Shown piece by piece: positions 46,368 to 55,861 of a DNA stretch of 64,000 bases. Position 1 is the stretch's first letter. Each line of letters begins with the position of its first letter. The position numbers and the translations under genes were made by a program. Origin of the DNA: Oxalobacteraceae bacterium AB_14. Its GTDB lineage: Bacteria; Pseudomonadota; Gammaproteobacteria; Burkholderiales; Burkholderiaceae_D. The notes beneath the pieces were generated by a model, which saw only the letters and a list, made by a program, of their open reading frames with translations, searched no databases and was not told where the DNA came from. The stretch covers positions 2,047,803 through 2,111,802 of the forward strand of contig KB906725.1 in the NCBI GenBank assembly GCA_000381565.1, in the 5' to 3' direction.

Positions 46368-46599
46368 ATTTATCTCCTGGGTAATTAGCGCGTTGCTATA
46401 GGCTAACTATATAGCGATTCGCCCAATGAATGAAACAATTTTGCTGGGCGGGCGTCTCTTTTCTGCCGTGTTGCTGCCATCTATTCCGCCAAATCCACCG
46501 TTCGTCGCATCGCCGCGGCGGCGGGCGCGCGGCGCCGCTACAGTGCACGCTGGCGTATCACGCCTGCCATTCAACCAGATCCACGACCAAGGGACTCCC

Positions 46600-48636
46600 A
46601 TGCACCCATCCGCAAGCAAGTTAAGCCTGGCCATCTGCGCCGCCCTGATGCTGGCCGCGCCGCTGCGCGCCGAGCCGACCTCCGCCGCCCCCTCGACCGC
46701 CGCCGCCCAAAGCGCCGTGCTGCCGGGCGACGATTTTTTTGATTACGTCAACGCCGACTGGCTCAACAGCGTCGAGATTCCGGCCGACCGCAGCGGCTGG
46801 GGCGTGGGCAACGCGCTGGTCGAGGATACCAACCAGCGCATCGTGAAATTGATCGAAGCGATGGCGGCGCAGCCGGCCGACGCCGAGGCGAAAAAAATCG
46901 CCGACTACTACGCCGCCTTCATGGACGAGTCCGGCATCGAGGCCAAGGGCCTGGCGCCGTTGCAGCCGCTGCTGCAAAAAATCGCCGCCATCGGCGACCA
47001 GCGCGCGCTGGCCGAGGCGCTGGGCGGCTCGCTGCAAGCGGACGTCGATCCGCTCAACGCCACCAACTTCTTCACCGAAAACCTGTTCGGCCTGTGGATC
47101 GCCCAGGGCCTGAAGGACTCGGCGCACTACACGCCCTACCTGCTGCAGGGCGGGCTGGGCATGCCGGACCGCGCCTATTACCTGGACGCCACGCCGGCCA
47201 TGCAAAAGCTGCGCGGCCAGTACCAGGCGCACATCGCCGCCACCTTCAAGCTGGCCGGCATCGCCGACGCCGACGCCCGCGCCGCGCGCGTGTTCGAACT
47301 GGAACGCAAGATCGCGCTGGCGCACGCCAGCCGCGAGGATTCGTCCGACGTGCTCAAGGCCAACAACAACTGGAGCGCGGCCGATTTCGCGCGCAAGGCG
47401 CCGGGCCTGGACTGGAAAGCCTTCTTCGCCAGCGCCGGCCTGGGCGGGCAAAAGAAATTCATCGTCTGGCATCCGACCGCCATCGTCGGCGCGGCCAGGC
47501 TGGTGCAGTCGGCGCCGCTGGAAACGTGGAAGGACTTCCTCACCTTCCACCGCATCAACCAGGTGAGCAGCGCGCTGCCGAAGGCGCTGGCCGACCAGCA
47601 CTTCGATTTTTACGGCCGCACGCTGAACGGCACGCCGGAGCAATCGCTGCGCTGGAAGCGCAGCCTGGCCGCCGTCAACGCGGCCATGCCCGACGCGCTG
47701 GGCAAGGTCTATGTCGCCAAGTATTTCCCGCCGGAGTACAAACAGCGTCTGCAGCAAATGGTGGGCAAGATCGTCGACGCCTTCCATGCCCGCATCGACC
47801 AGCTGGCGTGGATGGCCCCGGCCACCAGGAAAGAAGCGCATGCCAAGCTGAAGTCCTTGTACGTGGGCATAGGCTATCCCGAGAAGTGGGCCAGCTACGC
47901 GCAGCTGGAGGTGGCGCCGGGCGATGCGCTGGGCAACCTGCTGCGCGCGCGCAGCGTGCATACGCAACAGCAATTGGCCAAGCTGCATCAGCCGGTGGAC
48001 CGCGCCGAGTGGTGCATGCCGGCACAGCTGGTCAACGCGGTGAACATGCCGATGCAGAACGCGATCAACTTCCCGGCCGCGATCCTGCAACCGCCATACT
48101 TTGATCCGAGCGCCAGCGACGCGATGAACTACGGCGGCATCGGCGCCACCATCGGCCACGAGATCAGCCACAGCTTCGACGACCAGGGCGCGCAGTTCGA
48201 TGCGCAAGGCCGCCTGCGCGACTGGTGGACGGCGTCCGACGGCCAGCATTTCAAGCAGGCCTCGGCGGCGTTGGCGGCGCAGTATTCGGCGTACAAGCCG
48301 TTCCCGGACCTGGCCATCAACGGCCAGCAGACCTTGAGCGAGAACCTGGCCGACCTGGCCGGACTGGCGGCCTCGTACGACGCTTACCACGCCACGCTGG
48401 ACCAGCAGCGCGTGACGGTGGAAGCGGACCAGCAATTCTTCACCGGCTATGCGATGAGCTGGCGCGAGAAGGAGCGCGAAGCGGCGCTGCGCCGCGCCAT
48501 CCTGACCGACGGCCACGCGCCGGACAAATGGCGCACCGCCACCGTCCGCAACATGGACGCGTGGTACCAGGCCTTCAACGTGCAGCCGGGACAGACCTTG
48601 TACCTGGCGCCGAAGGACCGCGTGCGCGTCTGGTAA
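46600..48636 (+). CDS. M13 family zinc metallopeptidase (PepO/neprilysin type), exported
   Basis: The 678-residue product has a signal peptide (KLSLAICAALMLAAPLRA) and the M13 catalytic motif HEISH at about 520-524 in GATIGHEISHSFDDQG. The third zinc ligand is in TLSENLADLAG, and the substrate-binding NAINFPAAILQPP precedes the motif. It ends in RVRVW, as usual for the family. Neprilysin-like enzymes cut small peptides in the periplasm. The ATG at 46600 gives the signal peptide. Confidence 0.94.
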   Translation: MHPSASKLSLAICAALMLAAPLRAEPTSAAPSTAAAQSAVLPGDDFFDYVNADWLNSVEIPADRSGWGVGNALVEDTNQRIVKLIEAMAAQPADAEAKKIADYYAAFMDESGIEAKGLAPLQPLLQKIAAIGDQRALAEALGGSLQADVDPLNATNFFTENLFGLWIAQGLKDSAHYTPYLLQGGLGMPDRAYYLDATPAMQKLRGQYQAHIAATFKLAGIADADARAARVFELERKIALAHASREDSSDVLKANNNWSAADFARKAPGLDWKAFFASAGLGGQKKFIVWHPTAIVGAARLVQSAPLETWKDFLTFHRINQVSSALPKALADQHFDFYGRTLNGTPEQSLRWKRSLAAVNAAMPDALGKVYVAKYFPPEYKQRLQQMVGKIVDAFHARIDQLAWMAPATRKEAHAKLKSLYVGIGYPEKWASYAQLEVAPGDALGNLLRARSVHTQQQLAKLHQPVDRAEWCMPAQLVNAVNMPMQNAINFPAAILQPPYFDPSASDAMNYGGIGATIGHEISHSFDDQGAQFDAQGRLRDWWTASDGQHFKQASAALAAQYSAYKPFPDLAINGQQTLSENLADLAGLAASYDAYHATLDQQRVTVEADQQFFTGYAMSWREKEREAALRRAILTDGHAPDKWRTATVRNMDAWYQAFNVQPGQTLYLAPKDRVRVW

Positions 48637-48694
48637 GCTGAACAGGAAGGATGTGCGATGGGCGTCCCCTGCGCGCATCCTTCGCCGGACCATC

Positions 48695-48808
48695 CTATTT
48701 CGGCCCTCGGAAACTCTCTATTTTTGTTTGGTCTTGTCTGGGCTTGGGTGGTGCGCCGCACAAGGTAGGGTTCCATGCAAAATAGAGCGATTCCGAGAGC
48801 CGAAATAG
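48695..48808. repeat. 114-bp element with 30-bp terminal inverted repeats (MITE-like)
   Basis: CTATTTCGGCCCTCGG at the left matches the complement of CCGAGAGCCGAAATAG at the right. Over the full 30-base arms (48695-48724 and 48779-48808) 27 positions pair. The 54-base centre has no coding sign. It lies between the M13 gene and the methyltransferase, and may carry the latter's leader. Confidence 0.65.
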
Positions 48809-48858
48809 TACGATCTGTCGAAGGTTTGAATTTTGCACCCGCCGTATATACTGGCGGC

Positions 48859-49479
48859 ATGGAACCCGACCCTATCGAGCAGATCACTCAAACCACGCTG
48901 CAGCACTACGAGCGCAACGCCGAGCAATTTTTCGCCGGCACCATCGACCACGACGTCAGCCAGAACATCGCCGCCTTGCTGGCGGCGATACCAGGCCCCG
49001 CGCCATACCGCCTGCTGGACCTGGGCTGCGGCCCCGGCCGCGACCTGAAGACCTTCAAGAGCCTGGGCCACGAAGCGACCGGCGTCGACGGCTCGGCGCG
49101 ATTCGTCGAGATGGCGCGCGCCTACAGCGGCTGCGCGGCCTGGCAGCAGGACTTCGTCAAACTTGATCTGCCCGCCGGTATCTTCGACGGCGTCTACGCC
49201 AACGCCTCGCTGTTCCACGTGCCCAGCGCCGCGCTGCCGCAAGTGCTGCGGGACCTGCATGCGGCGCTGAAGACCGGCGGCGTGCTGTTCAGCTCCAATC
49301 CGCGCGGCGACAACCGCGAAGGCTGGAACGGGCCGCGCTACGGCAGCTACTACGATTACGCTACCTGGGAGCGTTACCTGCTGGCAGCAGGATTTATCGC
49401 AGTCCAACATTACTATCGCCCCGAAGGCTTGCCGCGCGATCAGCAGCCGTGGCTGGCCAGCGTCTGGCGCAAAATCTGA
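48859..49479 (+). CDS. Class I SAM-dependent methyltransferase
   Basis: The 206-residue protein has the SAM-binding motif LLDLGCGPGRDLKTF (about 52-66), the acidic residue in ATGVDGSARFVEMA and the motif DGVYANASLFHVP. The substrate cannot be inferred. The ATG at 48859 (MEPDPIEQITQ) is chosen because upstream residues in the same frame come from the inverted-repeat element. Confidence 0.85.
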   Translation: MEPDPIEQITQTTLQHYERNAEQFFAGTIDHDVSQNIAALLAAIPGPAPYRLLDLGCGPGRDLKTFKSLGHEATGVDGSARFVEMARAYSGCAAWQQDFVKLDLPAGIFDGVYANASLFHVPSAALPQVLRDLHAALKTGGVLFSSNPRGDNREGWNGPRYGSYYDYATWERYLLAAGFIAVQHYYRPEGLPRDQQPWLASVWRKI

Positions 49480-49598
49480 TTGCCGCCAATGGTGCGCAAT
49501 CGCACAGAAAGCCAACCAGCGTCTGCCTATAGTGGGGGCCTTGCACGCAGCACAGCGCTGTGTGTCCTGTAGCTTCATCACCCACCAAGGAGTTCACC

Positions 49599-49790
49599 AT
49601 GAACAAGGATCAAGTTAAAGGTACGGCGAAAGACATCGGCGGCAAAATCCAGGAAGAGGCCGGCAAAGTGGCCGGCAGCTCGGAGCAACAGGCCAAGGGC
49701 TTGAACAAGCAAGCAGAAGGCAAGCTGCAAAAAGGCCTGGGCGACGCCAAGGAAGCGATGAAAGACATCTCCAAAGGCAACCGCAACTAA
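49599..49790 (+). CDS. CsbD-family stress protein
   Basis: The 63-residue hydrophilic protein (MNKDQVKGTAKDIGGKIQEE, then AGKVAGSSEQQAKG) is a CsbD/YjbJ-type protein, abundant under stress with no known enzymatic role. AAGGAG precedes the ATG and a terminator follows, so it is a single-gene unit. Confidence 0.92.
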   Translation: MNKDQVKGTAKDIGGKIQEEAGKVAGSSEQQAKGLNKQAEGKLQKGLGDAKEAMKDISKGNRN

Positions 49791-49810
49791 TCGTTGCCGT
49801 TGAAATGAGA

Positions 49811-49835
49811 ACAGCCGCAAATCGCGGCTGTTTTT
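49811..49835 (+). terminator. Terminator after the CsbD gene
   Basis: ACAGCCGC pairs with GCGGCTGT around five bases and is followed by a T-run. Confidence 0.85.
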
Positions 49836-49859
49836 GTCCAGCACCCGAAGGCCCCTTGC

Positions 49860-52076
49860 TTATTTCGTCGTTTCCGGCATCAAATTCTTCTTGAAGAAGG
49901 CCTCGATGTTGCCGTACACATGGCGCTGCGGAGCGCGCCCCGAGATGCCGTGCTTGGCGCCCGGATAGGTCATCAGCTCGAAGTGCACATTGCGCTTGAC
50001 CAGCGCGTCGATCATGCGCGTGGTGTTGGTGAACAGCACGTTGTCGTCGGCCATGCCGTGCATCAGCAGCAGCGGCGATTTCAGGCCGTCCAGGTGCGCG
50101 TACACGCCGGCCGATGCATAGCCGGCCGCGTTCTCCTTCGGCGTGCCCATGAACTGCTCGGTGTAATGGGTGTCGTATAGCGACCAGTCGGTCACCGGCG
50201 CCACCGACACGCCCATTGCGATCTTGTCCGACGCTTCGGCCAGCAGGCGCAGGGTCATGAAGCCGCCGTAGCTCCAGCCGAACACGCCCACGCGCTTGGC
50301 GTCGACGAAGCTCTGCTTGCCCAGCCACTCGATGCCGGTGATCTGGTCCTCGACCTCGACCTTGCCCAGCTTGTGGTAGTTGGCGTCGGTGAACACGCGC
50401 TCGCGGCGCGACGCGCCGCGGTTGTCCAGGCGCCACACCACGAAGCCTTGCTGCGCCATGTACTGGTCGAACAAGTTGCCCCAGCGGCGGGCCACATGCT
50501 GCGAATGCGGGCCGCCGTAGGTCGACAGGTAGACCGGATATTTCTTGGCCGCGTCGAAGCCGCTCGGCTTGATCATCGAGTAGTACAGGGTCTGGCCGTC
50601 CTTGGCCTTCAGGCTGCCGTACTCGGTGTGCAGGTGGGCGTCCAGGTATTTGCCGTACGGGTGCGACGCGTTGAGCTCGTTGTGCTCCAGCCAGCTGATC
50701 ATCGTGCCGTCCGGACGGCGGATGCTGACCTGCGGCGGGGTGTCCGGATCGGAGTAGGTGTCGACGAACACTTCGCCGTTGCGGGCGAACGAGGAGTCGT
50801 GCCAGCCGTCGCCCTGGGTGATGCGCAGCGGCTGGTTGGCGGTGCTGCCGTCGAGCTTGAGCGCATAGGTCTGGCTGTCGACCACGGCGTCGCGGTTCGA
50901 CTGCACGAACACGCGGCCGCCTTTTTCATCGACCGCCAGCACCCGGTCTATGCCCCATTCGCCGCTGGAGATGGCGTGCTGCAGCTTGCCGTGCATATCG
51001 TACAGGTACAGGTGCTTGCGGCCGCTGCGCTCGGACGACCAGATGAAGCCCTTGTCGTTGCCGAGGAAGCGCAGGTCGTCGAAGATGCTGACCCAGGTCG
51101 GCGAGGTCTCGGTGATCAGCACCTGCTGCGCCAAGGTGGCGGCGTCGACCGACACCAGTTCCAGCTTCTTCTGGTCGCGGCTCTGGCGCTGGAACAGCAA
51201 GGCCTTGGCGCTGCCGCTCCAGTCGGCGCGCACCAGGTAGATGTCGGCGTTGGCGCCCAGGTCCACATTGCGGATCTCGCCGCTGACCGGCGAGACGATT
51301 TTCAGCTGCACCAGCACGTTCGGATCGCCGGCGGCCGGGTAGCGCTGCTCGACCACGTCGGTGCGGTCGGCGAAGATTTCAAAGCGGCGCACCACCGGCA
51401 CCGGCGCCTCGTCGTAGCGCTTGTAGGCGATGGCCGAGTCGTCCGGCGCCCAGTAGTAGCCGCTGGTCTGCGCCATTTCCTCCTGCGCCACGAACTCGGC
51501 CTCGGCGTTGTGGATGGTGCCCGCGCCGTCGCTGGTCAGCTGCTTTTCCTTGCCGGTGGCGAGGTCGATCACATACAGGTTCTGGTCGCGCACGAAGGAG
51601 ACGTAGCGGCCTTTCGGCGAAATCTTGGGATCGAGCACATTGCCCGAGGCCACCATGCGCGCGGCGTCCGGCTTGCTGGCGTCGATCAGGTACAGATTGC
51701 CGGCGATCGGCACCAGCAGCTGCTTGCCGTCCGGCGACCAGCTGTAGCTGAGGATGCCCTTCAGGCTGGCGGTGCGCTCGCGCTCGCGGCGGGCCTTCTC
51801 GGCGTCCGACAGCTTCTCCTCCGGCACCAGCATCTTGGAGTCGACCAGGCGGTGCGTGGTCTTGTCCTTCAGGTTGTATTCCCACAGGTCGAGCTGGAAC
51901 TGGTTGTCGTCGCGGCCGCGCAGGAAGGTCACGCGGGCGCCGTCCGGCGACACCTTCAGGCTGCGCACGCCGGGGCCGCTCAGCGACGGGTCGGAATGCA
52001 GGCGGTCCAGTGTCAGTTTTTCGGCGGAGGCTTGGGCGCCGGCCAGCAGGGCGAGGAAGCAGAGGATGAAGCGCAT
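49860..52076 (-). CDS. S9 family prolyl oligopeptidase (dipeptidyl peptidase IV type), exported
   Basis: The 738-residue product has a signal peptide (FILCFLALLAGAQASA), a beta-propeller domain (about 40-480) and a C-terminal alpha/beta hydrolase. Catalytic Ser is in FGWSYGGFM (about S602), Asp in MHGMADDNVLF and His in PGAKHGI. The EE motif region AEFVAQEEMAQTSGYYWAPD is typical of DPP IV. It removes X-Pro dipeptides from peptide N-termini. The start at 52076 gives the signal peptide. Confidence 0.93.
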   Translation of the reverse strand: MRFILCFLALLAGAQASAEKLTLDRLHSDPSLSGPGVRSLKVSPDGARVTFLRGRDDNQFQLDLWEYNLKDKTTHRLVDSKMLVPEEKLSDAEKARRERERTASLKGILSYSWSPDGKQLLVPIAGNLYLIDASKPDAARMVASGNVLDPKISPKGRYVSFVRDQNLYVIDLATGKEKQLTSDGAGTIHNAEAEFVAQEEMAQTSGYYWAPDDSAIAYKRYDEAPVPVVRRFEIFADRTDVVEQRYPAAGDPNVLVQLKIVSPVSGEIRNVDLGANADIYLVRADWSGSAKALLFQRQSRDQKKLELVSVDAATLAQQVLITETSPTWVSIFDDLRFLGNDKGFIWSSERSGRKHLYLYDMHGKLQHAISSGEWGIDRVLAVDEKGGRVFVQSNRDAVVDSQTYALKLDGSTANQPLRITQGDGWHDSSFARNGEVFVDTYSDPDTPPQVSIRRPDGTMISWLEHNELNASHPYGKYLDAHLHTEYGSLKAKDGQTLYYSMIKPSGFDAAKKYPVYLSTYGGPHSQHVARRWGNLFDQYMAQQGFVVWRLDNRGASRRERVFTDANYHKLGKVEVEDQITGIEWLGKQSFVDAKRVGVFGWSYGGFMTLRLLAEASDKIAMGVSVAPVTDWSLYDTHYTEQFMGTPKENAAGYASAGVYAHLDGLKSPLLLMHGMADDNVLFTNTTRMIDALVKRNVHFELMTYPGAKHGISGRAPQRHVYGNIEAFFKKNLMPETTK

Positions 52077-52235
52077 GGGTGAGTGTCTCTTGGTTATCGG
52101 AACCCAAGACGATACCAGACCGGCCCGCTTGTGGCGAGACGGCAATGTTCTGAATCCGCGCGGGAAAACCGTTTTTCCTTCGGCGTCGGTAACCCACTGT
52201 ATGGGCTCAGCCGGTGGACCTGGCCGGTCCGCCCT

Positions 52236-53630
52236 TCAGCCTGCCCGCGCCGCGGCCACCCGCGCCAGCGACAGCCGCTGCAGCGCCCAGCTCAGTAACA
52301 CCGCCGCCACCGTCAGCCCCAGCACCAGCCCGATCCAGAATCCGGCCGCCGCCATCGGCTGCGCCGGCGCCCACGGCAGCCATTGCGGCGCCAGCCCCAG
52401 CACGCAGCCCAGCGGCAGCGCGCAGCCCCAGAACGCCAGCAGCTGGATCTGCATCGGCTGGCGCGTGACCTTGTAGCCGCGGATCGCGCACGAGGTCGCC
52501 ACCTGGGTGGCGTCCGACAGCTGGAACAGCGCGGCAAACAGCAGCAGCTGCACGCACAGCGCCTGCACCGCCGGGTCGGAGGTGTAGGCCTCGGCGATCT
52601 GCCGGCGGCACACGACGATGAACAGCGCCGACAGCACCGCGCACGCCAGCGACATCCCCACCCCGGTCCAGGCCACGAAGCGCGCCCGCACCGGATTGCC
52701 TTCGCCCACCGCCTGGCCGACGCGGGTGATCAGCGCGATGCCAAAGCTGAGCGGCACCATGAACACCAGCGAGGAAAAATTGAGCGCGATCTGGTGCGCC
52801 GACATCTGCACCACGCCGTAGCGCGCGATCAAGAGGCTGACCGCGCCGAACGCGCTGACCTCGGCGAAATAGGTGACGCCGATCGGCAGCCCCAGCCGCA
52901 GCATGGCGCGGATCTCCGGCCAGTGCGGCCCCTCCCAGTGGGTGAACGGATAGGTGGCGCGGTAGGCCGGCGCCACCCGCATCCAGCCCAGCATGGCGGC
53001 CAGCATCAGCCACATGCACAGCCCGGTGGACACCGCGCAGCCGACCCCGCCCAGCTTGGGCAAGCCCCAGTGGCCGAAGATCAGCAGCCAGTTGACCAGC
53101 ACGTTGAAGCCCAGGCCGAGCAGGGCGATCAGCATCACCGGCTTGGTCTGGTTGATGCTGGTGCTGTAGCCGTACAGCGCGCGGTAGGCGGCGAACGGCG
53201 GCAGGCCGATGCTGATCACGTGCACGAACAACTCGGCCTGCCGCTGCACATGCGGGCTCAGGTACAGATGCTCGAACAGCAGGGTCGCCAGGTTGGCCAG
53301 CAGCATCGCCGCCACGCCCACGCCCAGCGCCTTCCACAGCGCCTGCCGCACCGCGTGCGGAATCCGCCCCAGCTGGCCGGCGCCGACGTCGTGCGCCACC
53401 ACGCTGTTGATCGCCATCATGGTGCCGCTGACGGTGACCAGGATGATCGACCAGATCGACGCCCCCAGCGACACCGCGGCCAGCTCGTCGGCGCTGGCGT
53501 GGCCGGTCATCGCCACGTCGGCCACGCCCATGCCGACCGTGGCCAGCTGGCCGATCAGCATCGGCCAGGCCAGGCGCCACAGGGCGGCGGTTTCACGGCG
53601 GAGATTGGGCAGGGTGAAGGCGTGGGGCAT
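52236..53630 (-). CDS. MATE family efflux transporter
   Basis: The 464-residue protein has about 12 membrane segments and NorM-like sequence (LAWPMLIGQLATVGMGVADV, GASIWSIILVTVSGTMMAIN, RVGQAVGEGNPVRARF). It exports cationic drugs using Na+ or H+. It stands alone between the S9 peptidase gene and the crystallin-fold gene. Confidence 0.93.
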   Translation of the reverse strand: MPHAFTLPNLRRETAALWRLAWPMLIGQLATVGMGVADVAMTGHASADELAAVSLGASIWSIILVTVSGTMMAINSVVAHDVGAGQLGRIPHAVRQALWKALGVGVAAMLLANLATLLFEHLYLSPHVQRQAELFVHVISIGLPPFAAYRALYGYSTSINQTKPVMLIALLGLGFNVLVNWLLIFGHWGLPKLGGVGCAVSTGLCMWLMLAAMLGWMRVAPAYRATYPFTHWEGPHWPEIRAMLRLGLPIGVTYFAEVSAFGAVSLLIARYGVVQMSAHQIALNFSSLVFMVPLSFGIALITRVGQAVGEGNPVRARFVAWTGVGMSLACAVLSALFIVVCRRQIAEAYTSDPAVQALCVQLLLFAALFQLSDATQVATSCAIRGYKVTRQPMQIQLLAFWGCALPLGCVLGLAPQWLPWAPAQPMAAAGFWIGLVLGLTVAAVLLSWALQRLSLARVAAARAG

Positions 53631-53810
53631 GCGCGGCGGTCGGCAAAAGGGCGGGCGACAATTCTACCCCGGTCCGGCCCGGCTCGCCGCGCTGTATCAT
53701 TACATTTTCTTGCAATTTAGCCATATTGACCTGTCGGCCAAAACGCTAGCATGGGCGTTGTTGGTGCATGGCACTGGCCGATTAACTTTTTCACCTGAGC
53801 GAACTCCATC

Positions 53811-54497
53811 ATGAAACCATTGCTGCACCGTCTGACCTGCGCCGCCATGCTGCTGGCCGCGACCGCTGTTGCCGCCGACGCCAGCGAACTGACGCTGTTT
53901 ACCGACTCCAACTTTTCCGGCCCGCCGCTGACGCTGCGCGGCAGCACGGCCGACCTGGCGCCGCTCGGCTTCAACGACCGCACCTCGTCGCTGATCGTGC
54001 GTTCCGGCACCTGGCAGTTGTGCGAGCATGCCAACTACCGGGGCCGCTGCATGACGTTCGAACGCGGCGAGTACCGGGCGCTGGACGGCTTCAACGACGC
54101 CGTCTCCTCGGTGCGCGAAGTCAGCGGCGGCGGCCGCGACGGCCGTGACGGTCGTGACGAGCGCGACGGCCGTGACGGTCGTGACGAGCGCGGCGGCCGC
54201 CGTGGCGACCGCGACGACGACCGCGGCTACGGCTACGGCCACCGCCGCGAAGCCATCGTGCTGTTTTCCAAGTCGCGCTTCGGCGGCGCCAAGCTGGCGC
54301 CGCACAACAACGAGGTGCGCACCCTGGAGCGCTACGACTTCAACGACCAGGCCGGTTCCGTCATCGTCAACGTAGGCCGCTGGGAACTGTGCGAGCACGC
54401 CGACTTCGGCGGCCGCTGCATCGTGCTCGAGCCGGGCCGCTACGAGCGCCTGGACGACATGAACAACCAGATCTCCTCGCTGCGCCGGGTGCGCTGA
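53811..54497 (+). CDS. Exported beta/gamma-crystallin-fold protein with RDG-repeat linker
   Basis: The 228-residue product has a signal peptide and two crystallin-type domains (about 26-105 and 148-228). Each has paired Greek-key motifs such as LTLFTDSNFSGPPLTLRG and LFSKSRFGGAKL, with ELCEHADFGGRCIVLEPGRY near the end. Between them is a charged linker of RDGRDGRDE-type repeats. Bacterial crystallin domains often bind calcium, although the canonical N/D-N/D-X-X-S/T-S sites look only partly kept (NDRTSS, NDAVSS, NNQISS). Two cysteine pairs may form disulfides. Confidence 0.85.
   Translation: MKPLLHRLTCAAMLLAATAVAADASELTLFTDSNFSGPPLTLRGSTADLAPLGFNDRTSSLIVRSGTWQLCEHANYRGRCMTFERGEYRALDGFNDAVSSVREVSGGGRDGRDGRDERDGRDGRDERGGRRGDRDDDRGYGYGHRREAIVLFSKSRFGGAKLAPHNNEVRTLERYDFNDQAGSVIVNVGRWELCEHADFGGRCIVLEPGRYERLDDMNNQISSLRRVR
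54136..54189 (+). repeat. Perfect 27-bp tandem duplication in the crystallin-protein linker
   Basis: Two identical 27-base units (54136-54162 and 54163-54189) encode nine-residue repeats rich in Arg, Asp and Gly. Copy-number change keeps the frame. Confidence 0.9.
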
Positions 54498-54610
54498 GCG
54501 GGAGGCCCGGCGGGTCGCCAGCGACAAACGCCAACATAAGTGACAAGGTGGACGGCACTGGCGCCCGATAGGCGCTAGACTGTGGCATACGCATGACGGG
54601 AGCGCGCAAC

Positions 54611-55549
54611 GTGGAATACAAGGATTACTACCAGACCCTGGGCGTGGCCAAGACGGCCACCGAGGATGAAATCAAGAAGGCCTACCGCAAGCTGGTCCGG
54701 AAATACCATCCGGACGTCAGCAAGGAGGCCGACGCCCAGCACAAGACCCAGGAACTGAACGAGGCCTACGGCGTGCTGGGCGACGCCGAGAAGCGCGCCG
54801 CCTACGACGAACTGGGGCGCGGCCACCAGTACCGCGCCGGCCAGGAATTCCGGCCGCCGCCGGACTGGGGCCGCGGCAACGGCGGCGCCGGTCCCGGCGC
54901 CGGCGGCTTCGGCGGCGACGCCATGGGCAGCGACTTCTTTGCCGACCTGTTCGCCAACCTGGGCGGCGGCGGCCGCCGCCGCCAGGCGCCGCCGCGGCGC
55001 GGCGAGGACAGCCACGCCAGCATCACCATCGACCTGGCCGACAGCTACCACGGCGCCACCCGCGCTATCGGCCTGACGGTGGCCGAGCGCGACGCCCAGG
55101 ACCGCATCGTCACGCGCGAGCGCAACCTCAGCGTCAATATTCCGAAGGGCGTGACGGCCGGCCAGCAACTGCGGCTGTCGGGCCAGGGCCAGCCGGGCGC
55201 GGCCGGGCCGGGCGACCTGTACCTGGAAATCCAGTTCCGCCCCAACGCCCGCTACCGCATCGACGGCCGCGACGTCTACGAAACGGTGCCGGTGGCGCCG
55301 TGGGAGCTGGCGCTGGGCGGCGAGATCGACGTCGCCACGCCGTCCGGCAAGGTCACCGTCACGGTGCCGGCCGCCTCGCAGACCGGCCGCAAGCTGCGCC
55401 TGCGCGGGCGCGGCATCCCCGGCAAGGAAACCGGCGACCTGTACCTGCTGCTGGAGGTGGTGCTGCCGCCGGCCACCAGCGACAAGGCGCGCGAACTGTA
55501 TCAAACCATGGCGCGCGAACTGGCTTTCAACCCGCGCGCGGGAGGATGA
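54611..55549 (+). CDS. cbpA: Curved-DNA-binding protein CbpA (DnaJ-type co-chaperone)
   Basis: The 312-residue co-chaperone has a J domain (about 4-67, with HPD in VRKYHPDVSK), a Gly-rich segment and two C-terminal DnaJ domains. There is no zinc finger, as expected for CbpA. It stimulates DnaK ATPase and binds curved DNA. A GTG start at 54611 (VEYKDYYQTLGV) has GGGAG upstream and gives the family N-terminus; an ATG at 54593 would add six residues. Its inhibitor CbpM follows after 3 bases. Confidence 0.94.
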   Translation: MEYKDYYQTLGVAKTATEDEIKKAYRKLVRKYHPDVSKEADAQHKTQELNEAYGVLGDAEKRAAYDELGRGHQYRAGQEFRPPPDWGRGNGGAGPGAGGFGGDAMGSDFFADLFANLGGGGRRRQAPPRRGEDSHASITIDLADSYHGATRAIGLTVAERDAQDRIVTRERNLSVNIPKGVTAGQQLRLSGQGQPGAAGPGDLYLEIQFRPNARYRIDGRDVYETVPVAPWELALGGEIDVATPSGKVTVTVPAASQTGRKLRLRGRGIPGKETGDLYLLLEVVLPPATSDKARELYQTMARELAFNPRAGG

Positions 55550-55552
55550 ACG

Positions 55553-55861
55553 ATGGGACAGGCAATCTTGAACCCGGTGTTGGTCGACGAGGCCGCGCTG
55601 ACCGTGGAAGAACTGGCGCAAGCCTGCGCCGTCGAGCCGGACTGGGTGGTGCAGCGGGTGCGCACCGGCATCCTGCTCGACTGCGCCGACGGCGACTACG
55701 TGGCCTGGCGCTTCACCAGCGCCGACCTGGTGCGCGCGCGCCGGCTGTGCCAGGTCGAGCGCGACTTCGACGCCAACGACGACGTCGCCGCGCTGGTGGT
55801 CGATCTGTCGGAGGAAATCCGCCGCCTGCGCGGCAAGCTCAACGCCGCCGGAGTGAAATAG
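55553..55861 (+). CDS. cbpM: CbpA modulator CbpM
   Basis: The 102-residue MerR-like helical protein (LTVEELAQACAVEPDWVVQR, then DLSEEIRRLRGKL) binds the J domain of CbpA and restrains it. It lies 3 bases after cbpA. Its 3' end overlaps the 3' end of the convergent LysR gene by 23 bases. Confidence 0.9.
   Translation: MGQAILNPVLVDEAALTVEELAQACAVEPDWVVQRVRTGILLDCADGDYVAWRFTSADLVRARRLCQVERDFDANDDVAALVVDLSEEIRRLRGKLNAAGVK

Noticed and set aside
52140..52185. Possible further REP copy near GAATCCGCGCGGGAAAACC
   Set aside because: It shares only the GCGGGAA word and does not form the paired palindrome seen in the other copies.
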